Source: Amyelois transitella (Eukaryota > Arthropoda > Insecta > Lepidoptera > Pyralidae). From it: DNA of 64,000 nt. The DNA lies in contig NC_083509.1 of assembly GCF_032362555.1 (NCBI RefSeq), positions 9,819,001-9,883,000 of the forward strand. Direction: 5' to 3'. Both the position numbers and the translations under genes were made by a program. Each line of letters begins with the position of its first letter. Within the stretch, counting starts at the first letter, position 1. Below the pieces are notes generated by a model, which ran no database searches, was not told the DNA's origin, and was given only the letters and a program-made list of their open reading frames with translations. Below are positions 10,701 through 21,344 of the stretch, in pieces.

Positions 10701-12523
10701 CAGTTGATTGAAGTCCATGGGTGGCGGCATGGGCTTCCTGACTTTGGGTTTGTCAGGTTTCGATTGATCTTCTTTCCTTCGTTCCCCTTCTTTTGGTGGT
10801 GGGCTCGGATCTTTCTCTACAAAATAACAGTTGATTGACAGTTGTAGAGTGTTTCCAGTAAATGCCTTAGAAAAAATTAGATTTCTTAATATTGTAAAAT
10901 TTTAAAGAGCTGACATCTACATATACCAATAAATTTATACAATCAGATATTAAGCAATTCAGCCCATTAAGTTATAATAATAACAATATTAATACATTAA
11001 TATTAATTATATGAGCAGGCACAAAGTGACAAAAGCAATCATCATATCACGACATCCATGCTTGAAAATGGGCCTCCCCAACTACTTCCATCTCACTCTG
11101 TTGGAAGCACCTTGCATCCAATGTTTTTTCGATGATGAGAACTTTTTCAGTTGAAATATTCTCAAGTGGAGACCACATTAGGTACAACACATGAATACAG
11201 ATAGCAAAAACAGTATGTCTTTCTCGAACTATAGGGGAATAAGAAACTGAGAAAGAACCAACTAAGGTATTAATATTATTTTTAAACTTTTTATTCTTTG
11301 ATTTAGCTTACCTCCATTTTCAGTTTTTCTCCGCCTCTTATGTGGAACAGGGTCATCTTCGTGTTGCAACGCTTGCTTGACTCTTTCTCTTGTACCATTC
11401 AAGTCCTTCTTTACAGTTGTATCTAAAAGTATCAATTTACTAATTTAGTTTGGTGCCTATTAATACCTACATTGTAAAATGACAATATCACTGTCTTGAT
11501 ATTAAAATACCATAGTTACAAGATTACTAGTAGAAGATATATCGCAATTAAAAATAATTTAAAAAATACCCGTATTGGATACATCGTTACACATCCAGTT
11601 GCCTGAATGTACAGATTTCTTCACAATGTTTTCCCTCACTGTAAGAGCATCGGTTAGTATTCAAACTGATGTAAATAACTTGGAAAATAGTCATTGCTAC
11701 ATAGCTGAGGTGGGATTTGTACCAGTGCCTTTCTGAGCATCACGCATTTTTAACTGGGCATCTTACCAATTCGATCACCAACGCTCAGGATCATTTGTTA
11801 AATGTAAGTGATTATCTTAAAAATTTTGTAAGCGAAGTAGTCAGCATAAACCACTAATATTACTTACTTGCCACTGGAAATTTTGGTTCATCTGGTATCT
11901 TGCTGTACTTTTGCATCATTTTTTGATAGAGAGCAGCTGACTCCTGTGATTCATAGCCATAATCATCTTGGTCCGGTTGTTCTGGGCCCTGCAGTGTGAT
12001 AGCAGTGTGGTCCCGATCTATGGCATCTTCCAAAACTGACTTGTTGGCAGATTTAATCACTTTTAACGTCTTTTGTATTTTCCTGAGAGCTTTGGGGTCA
12101 CGCATAGCAAGCAGCTCCTCGCGCTTTCGTTGAGCTTCTAGTTTTTTCTGTTTCTCCTCTTCATCTTTTTTAGCCAAAAACTTCTGGATATTTGCAGACA
12201 GCCGATCCCTTTGTTTCTGCTCCTTTTTCGGAGGGTCAAACCGCGCCTTGTAATACAAACTGGCCTACAAAACGAAAGCGATACGTTGACAACAATATAA
12301 AAGGTACCTAGTAATTATTTAACTCAAAGACAAGCTACGTATTTTGTTATTAGCATGATACAATAAACTTTCGATTTATATGTTCGAGCTTTGATTATGA
12401 GCGCTTGGAAGCATACAGAATAAAAGAAAAACACCACGTAAAATTTATAGTACTAAGAATACTTACAGATGACTTCTCTTGTTGATTTCGTTGAGCAGCC
12501 AGTAAAGTCTCACGGAACTCCAT
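7742..12523 (-). CDS. SPTY2D1: SPT2 chromatin protein homologue (SPTY2D1), histone H3-H4 chaperone
   Basis: Nine coding exons on the minus strand: 12523-12467, 12264-11868, 11422-11312, 10816-10621, 10253-10153, 9839-8913, 8523-8403, 8268-8180, 7827-7742. They sum to 2085 nt, giving 694 residues and a TGA. The start is MEFRETLLAAQRNQ. The N-terminus carries the conserved coiled region (DRLSANIQKFLAKKDEE). PMDFNQLLKLAEQKK follows near residue 220, then SGGFGRIPK. The large exon 6 encodes a long Arg/Asp/Glu/Lys helix-prone stretch. The C-terminus (SDSEYDSEMDDFIDDG, IREIFGYDKSKYRD, SSFARQQREEYISKKIG, basic tail) is the SPT2 domain that in family members binds H3-H4 during transcription. Every junction is GT-AG and in frame. 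Intron 6 holds a hairpin and the last intron a MITE-like relic. Confidence 0.93.
7975..8056. repeat. MITE-like family E fragment in the last SPT2 intron
   Basis: CCGTAGTATGCCACACGCGAGGC...TTTTTATCGCGCGGAAAAATTAAT matches one end of the fuller elements at 28440-28595 and 24080-24225. Confidence 0.5.
8578..8620. repeat. near-perfect hairpin, 19 bp arms
   Basis: Arms 8578-8596 and 8602-8620 pair at 18 of 19 positions around the loop TCTGT. It lies in the SPT2 intron between exons 6 and 7. Confidence 0.8.
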
Positions 12524-13008
12524 TGTTTTATTTATTATTAACAATCCTCATAAAATTACAAAGCATAATTTGATAACATCGGGCAATTTTCACAAACTAT
12601 TAACGACTATTACAAAAATACGTGTCAGAGCTAAATCCAACACACAATCCAACCATTTTCTGGAAACGTACTAAATACTCTATGGTACCTTCATTGATGG
12701 TATCAAATGTAAATCATAGTCTTTTTTTTTTGGTTTATTTTATTCCTCGTTTAATTGCAGAGGCAAATGGTATTAGCTCATGCAGCCAATTTCTTAAAAA
12801 AGTACTCATAATAAGACCTTGTTACATATTATACAATTAAATTTAAAATTAATAAGGTTTATAATATTTTTTTTAAACATTTTTTTATTCAAGGGACAGT
12901 TGAATAATGAAGTGGTTTCATAATAATGAAAATGCCCGTGTTAAATAGCTCTAGTTCACTGAAGAAGAAACGAATTCTTGTCTATGATTCATAGTCATGA
13001 AAAGAATA

Positions 13009-13173
13009 CATATATACATAAAATCACGCCTCTTTCCCGGAGCGGTAGGCAGAGACTACCTCTTTCCACTTGCCACGATCTCTACATATTTCCTTCGCTT
13101 CATCCACATTCATAACTCTCTTCATGCAAGCTCGGCGGTTTCGGGTACTTTTGACCTGACCCTTTACCAGGAC
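13009..13173 (-). mobile_element. RTE-like non-LTR, short 3' fragment with target-site duplication
   Basis: About 165 bp equal to the 3' end of the element at 59853-61600 (end of the ORF, GTGATTTTATGTATG in reverse). It is flanked by the direct repeat GAAAAGAATA at 12999-13008 and 13174-13183, the expected product of target-primed insertion. Strong 5' truncation. Confidence 0.8.
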
Positions 13174-13399
13174 GAAAAGAATATGCACCGAGTAGGTACC
13201 TATCTTTTATCTAACCTTATATATAAAATTCTCGTGCCACAATGTTCGTTCCCCTAATCCTCCGAAATGAATTGACCGGTTCTCATTAAATTTTGTGAGC
13301 ATATTGAGTAGGTCTGAGAATCGGCCAACATTTCTCATACCCCTTAGTGATAAAGGTTGTCCACCCTTAAATTTTTTTTAAACTAGAAATTACTAAAAA

Positions 13400-14175
13400 T
13401 TTATTAATATGGCAAAACAGAATAAAGAAGTTAATATGGATTTTAGGTACACTAAGACACGTAATCCCTAAAACTGATAATAACAACACAGTAACGTCAA
13501 AAAGTCTTCCCTCAAATATATATAGTTTGTGATGCAATCCGTATTGGCTTACTGTGTACCGGTCTGGGGCGGTGCCTTAAAAACTAAATATCTTGCAGTA
13601 GAACGATTCCAGCGAGCGCTAACAAAAGTAGCAAATTTTAAAAATAGACGTTAGTCTACGGAGGAATTATATAAAACAACTGGATTGCTTTCTGTAAAAA
13701 AGTTATATTTATTGAACATATTATTAAATAAACATAAATCTTTGCCGTATGACATAAACACACAAAATAAAAGACGTAGACATAAAGTAGCAACGGTCTC
13801 GACAACTAATACGACTTTCGCTCGTATAGGTGAAGTATTCAATGTAAAGAAAAGGCGCAGGAATTGTTGAAACAAGTATAAGAAAAGAAAAGAAAAGTAC
13901 AAACTTACTGACAGAGAGAGGACAGACGGGACAGACAGACCTAACATTGAAACTAAAGAAGAATTTTTGACTTTACATGATATATACTTATTAATTAGTT
14001 TAATATACAACATAAGAAATATTTAAAAAAAAAAATTAAATATTCTAATAGTGAACCTAGTTAATGGAGGAGCGGTGTGTGCCGAACACAGGTGTAAAGT
14101 ATTACAAATCACTGTAGTTGATTGAACTATGTACAGTGATTTGTAATACTTTTTTTTTTGGAATAAATAAAATGT
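13400..14175 (+). mobile_element. CR1/Jockey-like non-LTR 3' fragment (5' truncated, decayed)
   Basis: The plus strand encodes LAYCVPVWGGALKTKYLAVE followed by RFQRALTKVANF and LLSVKKLYLLNILLNK. This parallels the ORF2 C-terminus of the element at 2205-7140 (LIGYCITSWGGAAKTHLIEV, ERAQRAILKV), but is clearly diverged and includes stops. A 3' region with a 21 bp hairpin (14096-14152) and an AATAAATAAAATG-rich tail follows. Confidence 0.7.
14096..14152. repeat. perfect 21 bp hairpin in the 3' region of a non-LTR relic
   Basis: Arms 14096-14116 and 14132-14152 (AAAGTATTACAAATC... and its complement) pair without mismatch around a 15 nt loop. Stem-loops at the 3' end serve as RT recognition sites in some non-LTR clades; that role here is inference. 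Confidence 0.8.
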
Positions 14176-14429
14176 ATTTATTTATTATTTATACACAACG
14201 TTTGCCGGGACAGCTAGTATTAAATATTATTGTTGTAAAACATTCTGGAGGTGGAAAAAACGTAAGAAAACTGTTTTACTCGATACTGGCAAAAATAAGC
14301 TCATGAAGTTTGATTGCCAAAACGAAGAAAACAAAAGAAAAAAGGAACACGATCAACATAAAACTTACAACGGCAACACTGCTAGCCTGTCAATGTCACT
14401 CTGACACTCAACATCAACAGTTGACACAT

Positions 14430-14443
14430 TTTCTTTCTCTTTT
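14430..14443 (+). promoter_or_regulatory. pyrimidine-rich TOP/TCT-type initiation region of RpL27A
   Basis: TTTCTTTCTCTTTTG lies about 25 nt before the RpL27A ATG. Ribosomal protein genes of animals start transcription in such tracts, and the tract makes the mRNA growth-regulated. The exact start is inferred. Confidence 0.5.
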
Positions 14444-14464
14444 GCAAACCTTGTCGAGAAGAAA

Positions 14465-16676
<2,212 letters not shown>

Positions 16677-16979
16677 TTTTAAGTATAAAATAAAATTGTA
16701 AAAACATACTTTAGTTTTAATTACAATATGAGCCTCACAGATTCCTAAAACAAAAGATAGGCGAACTATCGGTATTCATCGGGTTCTTACGGCTGACGCA
16801 CAGTGCAAAGGAGATAGAACAGCGAGAAGTCTAGTCATTCGAGGTTGAGTAGGTACACGTCTTTTATTGCTGTCGCGGGATGCGTCCGGCGGCTGAATAG
16901 TAACCATTAGATTTTATTACTTCAACAACGAACTATGACAGTGACCTTAAAGAGGGAAAGGCTTGTAATTCCTAAATTA
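16677..16979. other. RpL27A 3' flank, no gene
   Basis: It contains the RpL27A polyadenylation region (AAAATAAAAT near 16688). Nothing else is recognised. Confidence 0.5.
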
Positions 16980-17257
16980 TCTATTTGAATGTGGACGAAG
17001 CGAAAGAAGTATGCAGAGATCGTGGCAAGTGGAAAGAGGTAGTCTCTGCCTACCCCTCCGGGAAAGAGGCGTGATTTTATGTATGTATGTATGTATGTAT
17101 CTATTTGAGGTGATGAGCTAGCAACAGTAATCTTTTTTCCACCGACTTCCTCCTGTTGATCATATAAAGGATGTCCTTGCAAAGGGTCAGGTCAATAGTA
17201 ACCGAAACCGTCGCTTGCATGAAGAGAGTGGAAATATGTAGTCTCTGCCTACCCCTC
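16980..17257 (+). mobile_element. two adjacent RTE-like non-LTR 3' fragments
   Basis: 16988-17096 matches the terminal 100 bp of the 59853-61600 element, including GGCGTGATTTTATG and an ATGT tail of about 5 units. 17155-17257 repeats an overlapping part of the same 3' end in more diverged form (AAGGGTCAGGTCAATAGTAA, CTACCCCTCTGGGAAAAACG). Two separate insertions, or one duplicated insertion. Confidence 0.75.
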
Positions 17258-17345
17258 TGGGAAAAACGCCGTTTTTATCGCGCGATAAACTAATTGACGT
17301 GAACCGGCGTCGGGCCTGCCGTGCTAACCCCGCTGGTTATGTATA
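17258..17345. repeat. MITE-like family E fragment
   Basis: CGCCGTTTTTATCGCGCGAT with AAACTAATTGACG and GTGCTAACCCCGCTGG shares ends and the TATCGCGCGATAAACT core with 24080-24225. Confidence 0.5.
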
Positions 17346-17757
17346 GGTGACCAAATGACCAAAATTCTTCTGTGACTCGATATCCCTTACTAATAGGCAG
17401 TATTCATTTTGTAACTTTATTCAAAAGGGACTTATTTATTTATTTAGGGACACCAGGTTGGTTTAGGGTATACAAATGAAACTAAATTGTTTATAAAGTT
17501 GTATATTGCAATAAAATAATATGCCTTGATCATCACTACTTCTCCCTAGTGAAAGTTAAACTAAAAAAGTTAATAAATACCTATATACCTCTACATATTC
17601 TCCTTATAAAATCAGTTCTACACAGTTTGCAGATTACTAGCAAGCACTGGTTTATGTACCTTTTATGTTGATTATCTACTTTTATTCTACCAGCTGTAAA
17701 TAGTTATATAAAGAAACCATTACAATGGAAAACATTTAAAATTGTACCATTAAGGAT
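17346..17757. other. intergenic DNA, nothing recognised
   Basis: AT-rich, no ORF of note and no repeat that I can place. Confidence 0.4.
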
Positions 17758-17833
17758 CTAAACTTAAGATGGACTTTTATATTGTGCAGCAAGAGAGATC
17801 ATGCTGCACAAGTATAAATTCAATCTTAAGTAG
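17758..17833. ncRNA. candidate pre-miRNA-like imperfect hairpin
   Basis: Left arm 17758-17791 (CTTAAGAT ... TTGTGCAGCA) and right arm 17802-17833 (TGCTGCACAA ... ATCTTAAG) form a stem of about 27 pairs with small bulges around a 10 nt loop AGAGAGATCA. Length, bulges and loop fit an animal pre-miRNA better than the perfect foldbacks seen elsewhere in the window. No known miRNA is recognised and the strand is unknown. It could be a small foldback repeat. Confidence 0.35.
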
Positions 17834-18244
17834 GGCCACGAATATCGGAATCTCAGAACTTTATCATAATATTATTTTTTTGTTACTTTAAGCTATTAAA
17901 GATAAACAACACTAGACCAAGTGAAAAGCACTATGGTGTAGGGTGCAATTGAGAATGCGCGAAGATGAGGATGAGACGGTATACTAAATAACCATTATTA
18001 ATCAGTAAATAATACATCTTTACTTCGAATTATTCGAACTTAAAAAAAAAGTTAAAAAAAGAAAGCACTTTCAATAATTCCGATAAATAGCGGAAATCAG
18101 AGTATCTGTCTTCCGATATTTCATTCCCTAATCTTAAGGACATTTTCGAGCCTTCATTATTACTTAAAAATAAAACTAGACTTCTATATGTATATTAAAA
18201 TCAGATCAGTCAATTTTGAATGGTGTTTAACATTGTATTACATT
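17834..18244. other. intergenic DNA, no gene
   Basis: AT-rich. It is probably the 3' flank of the minus-strand gene ending at 18245. Nothing else is seen. Confidence 0.4.
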
Positions 18245-20187
18245 CTACGTGTAAATAGTAACTGTGTGTGTTGGTCGAATCTGCTCCGGCTGAGTCTGAG
18301 TTTGTACAGCGGCCGCCTCCACAGGGCGTGCCTGTTTCGCCCTTTTTCGGGCGGCGTCACTCTCTGCATAATACATGCCCAGACGCGTTTTGATGGCAGC
18401 CAGAGCAGCACCATTTATCTCCTCATGGAAAATATTGGTGTATCTCCACTGCTTTACTAAAGGCCCCCGTTTTTTTTCTTTTTTCACCTTTTTCTCAACT
18501 TTAATCGCATCCTGAGGATGTAATTCCAGTGGATCTGCACTGTATGGAACATTATCAATTGCAAGCGGCCCTGCATTCCCCTGAGGTTCAGGCTTTGTTT
18601 GCAGCACAATATATGCTGCATGCTGGGGTCTTGCAGCAGTAGGCTGCAATAATATCCCCATACTCTGGCCTCCATTTTGAGGCTGGTAAAAATTGGTTGC
18701 AGTGGTGGAAGTTAATGTAGTTGTTGGGTATTGATTTTGAAAGTAATTTTCGGCAATATTTACTAAATGGCCACTCCCAGGATATGTCATTGAACCAAAC
18801 AGCTGCTGCTCCTGAGGAGGGGCAGGCTGTGGTGCTGGCTCTGGGACAATTGCAGGCATGGACACTTCAGTGCTGTTTCGCTTAGACTTGGGCATTGTTG
18901 CTGATATGTTTTCAGGATCATATGTTTTTATGTAATCCTTCCACATTTTTGATATATTAATCTCTAGACCAGCAATTTTATCCAATCTAATGAAGTCTTT
19001 CAATCTGTGTGTATGAACAATAGAATAAATATGATTTTTAATTTGCTCCACCACTCCACTTGGCAATCTGACTTCCCCTGAGCGTCTATGGCTATTCTTT
19101 CCCCGGTTATCACTAGGAAACATCACACCATCATCCATTTTCTTGCAAAGCACTCTTACTTTTCGCTCAGTAATAGCATGAATATTTTTAAAAGCTGTCT
19201 GACAAACTTGTGTCTCTCTGCCCTTCACTCTCACAAAATATTCAAAAGTACATGTTCGTCGGCTTGTTTTCCCTTTGACCCTTTTTCTTTTAACATCCAC
19301 TTGTCTCATTAGGCCAAATAAATATGCATTTTGTTCATCATGAGTTTTCATAGAATAAAAGCCTTGAAATGTTTTCAAGCGAACATCTACTGGAACTTTT
19401 TGGAAACATCCTCTCCGACAATTGCAGTCAGGGCCTGGCTGCTTTGGAGGAACTAATTTTCCATTTGCATTTATGTATTCCAGTCCAGCAATTCTTAATC
19501 TTTTCTGTTTTTGTTTGTGCCATTCTGTAAAAAATATGTTTTAATTAGAACAATTATTTAATTCACATATAATTACTTTTAAAGATAGGTAGATAACAAT
19601 CACGCCTATTTCCGAAAGTGGTGTAGGTAGTAGGTAGGTAGTGGTGTAGAAAATATATCTTTTCACTCGCCACAAACTTTGCTTACTTATTGTGCTGTAT
19701 CCCCATTCATAATTCTTTTCAAGCTCTTCGGATTAGCCACATTACAGGTTCATAAAAAATGTAAACACTCGCGACATCCTATCTATTCTATAAATACATT
19801 CACGTATTTTAGGTATGTAGTTATGGAAATGGTAACATATAGGTATACACATATAAATCTATAACATATACTTTTGTGAATGCTGCCCCTAGATTTTGCC
19901 TAACAAATTCACATTTGATTTAATTTGGTGAAAATAAAGTTTATTCAAACTATTTGAAATATTTACTTGCGTATCAAAAATGTAGTAAGAGTCAAATAAG
20001 TCTCATTGGATTCGACCCTTATTAGACGCCGAAGAAGGATTTCAAAGAGGGATCATACAATTAATTGATTTGTTAAATTTCAATAACATATAATTGACAT
20101 ACCTTCGGGATTTTTTGTACGTCTTTTTACAACTTTTCCACTTTTCGTGAGTTTTACTTTGCGTTCATTACTTGAGACATCCGCCAT
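18245..20187 (-). CDS. unrecognised 454-residue protein with Cys motif and basic N-terminus
   Basis: Two coding exons, 20187-20103 and 19524-18245, total 1365 nt; TAG at 18247-18245. The start MADVSSNERKVKLTKSGKVV precedes RRTKNPEEWHKQKQKRLRI, GLEYINANGKLVPPKQ and a Cys cluster CNCRRGC near residue 74. YFVRVKGRETQVC, RKVRVLCKKMDDG and FPSDNRGKNSHRR follow. The middle is Pro/Gln/Thr-rich and the C-terminus again basic (KKVKKEKKRGPLVKQW). I recall arthropod proteins with this N-terminal pattern (R-NP-W, GK-V-P, CxC), often lineage-expanded and of unknown function. It may be nuclear or descend from a transposon. No DDE or zinc-finger domain is certain. The single intron holds a non-LTR relic. 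Confidence 0.8.
19590..19745 (-). mobile_element. decayed RTE-like non-LTR 3' fragment in an intron
   Basis: AATCACGCCTATTTCCGAAA, TTTTCACTCGCCAC and CATTCATAATTCTTTTCAAG follow the reversed 3' end of the family with many changes and a local GTAG expansion. Confidence 0.55.
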
Positions 20188-20577
20188 TTTAACATCAAAG
20201 CTTGTGTTGTACTGAAAATGACACTTATGACATTTATATGAAGAATGCTACCCGCATACGAGCAAAAACATTCAACTTTTAAGTCAAAAAGTCATAAAAA
20301 CTTTTATCAATGAGCTGTTTATCCCTGAGACATGTCGATATCAAAACCTAATTGCTAATCAACAAGGCAAGTTGCAAACTATCAGCTATTTGCTTAAACA
20401 TATTCCAAATTTCTAATTTTATTATTGTAGGACATATTTTTTATCTTCTATCTTTTACTCCACACCAGTTAACTTCACACCTTGAAGGAGGAGGAAGATA
20501 AGACAACTTTCAACAACGGTACCGGCGACCAACTAGCCAGGACCGATTGTATAACAAAGTTAATTAGCTACGTGTGT
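20188..20577. other. upstream region of the 454-residue gene
   Basis: 5' flank of the minus-strand gene; no other gene seen. Confidence 0.4.
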
Positions 20578-20750
20578 GACATACATACAGTCACGTCTAT
20601 ATCCCTTGCGGAATAGACAGAGCCAACAGTCTCGAACAGACCAATAGGCCACGCTCAGCTATTTGGCTTAATGATAGAATTGATATTCAAATAGTGACAG
20701 GTTGCTAGCCCATCGCCTAAAAAAAGAATCCCAAGTTTATAAGTCTATTC
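20578..20750 (-). repeat. SINE-like repeat, family B (near-complete 3' half)
   Basis: In reverse: CATACATACAGTCACGTCTA, ATCCCTTGCGGAATAGACAG, AGCCAACAGTCT, AATAGTGACAGGTTGCTAGC and CCCATCGCCTAAAAAAAGAA match the complete copies at 29500-29764 and 59426-59665. Confidence 0.8.
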
Positions 20751-20830
20751 CTATGTGTGTTATGGGCTTTATTGGCTGATAATGGAGTCATTGGTTTTAA
20801 TATCAATATTGCCCTCGTAATCATCTACTT

Positions 20831-21179
20831 TATCGATAGTTAGAATTAGAAGCTCAATATTAAAGTTACTATCGATAGTATTGATACTAAGTTTGCACTA
20901 TCGGTAGTGTCCTGTGATTCAATATTATCAATTCAAGGAGAAAGGAGGGCATGAAATGGAAAGAGGAAGAAAGGAGAGGATAGGAAGGGAAGAACCCAGT
21001 TCACTATCGATAGGCAACAACAATTAATGAGAGTATTGATAGCTATTGAAATAGTATCGATAATATCGATTGTGTATTCGATATGCGTGTTCGGTGTTAA
21101 AAGTATTGATGGAAACTCTGCTATCGATACAATCGATACTATTGCCTCTAATTCAACTATCGATTGTGGATTATCGATC
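20831..21179. promoter_or_regulatory. dense TATCGATA cluster upstream of NOSIP
   Basis: The 8 bp palindrome TATCGATA occurs exactly at 20831, 20870, 21005, 21055 and 21122. Near-matches occur at 21064 (TATCGATT), about 21078 (TTCGATAT), 21131 (AATCGATA), 21158 (TATCGATT) and 21172 (TATCGATC). TATCGATA is the DRE bound by DREF in Drosophila housekeeping promoters, and CGATA clusters are bound by BEAF-32 at fly boundaries. The cluster ends about 165 bp before the NOSIP ATG. Use as promoter or boundary here is inference. Confidence 0.6.
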
Positions 21180-21344
21180 AACAACACTAGCTGACAGTTC
21201 GACAGCTGCATTTGGTGTGTGACCAGTGTGACGTGTATTTCTTTGTTCTTTTTGGCTGTGTTTTTGTTATTCTGTTGTGGTTGCGAGTTCCTTCTGTGAT
21301 TTTATTGCGATCAATAAATTTTCTATGAAAGCTAGGTAATCAAA

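Larger units (their letters stand above)
13212..14218 (+). mobile_element. Helitron-like element carrying a nested non-LTR relic
   Basis: The left end ATATAAAATTCTCGTGCCAC with AATGTTCGTT and the following TGACCGGTTCTCAT, GTAGGTCTGAGAATCGGCC match, from memory, a high-copy non-autonomous insect Helitron type. The right end GTTTGCCGGGACAGCTAGT gives the CTAG terminus followed by T (14214-14218). The middle (about 13400-14175) is a non-LTR fragment. No Rep/helicase coding is present. The call rests on end motifs only. Confidence 0.45.
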
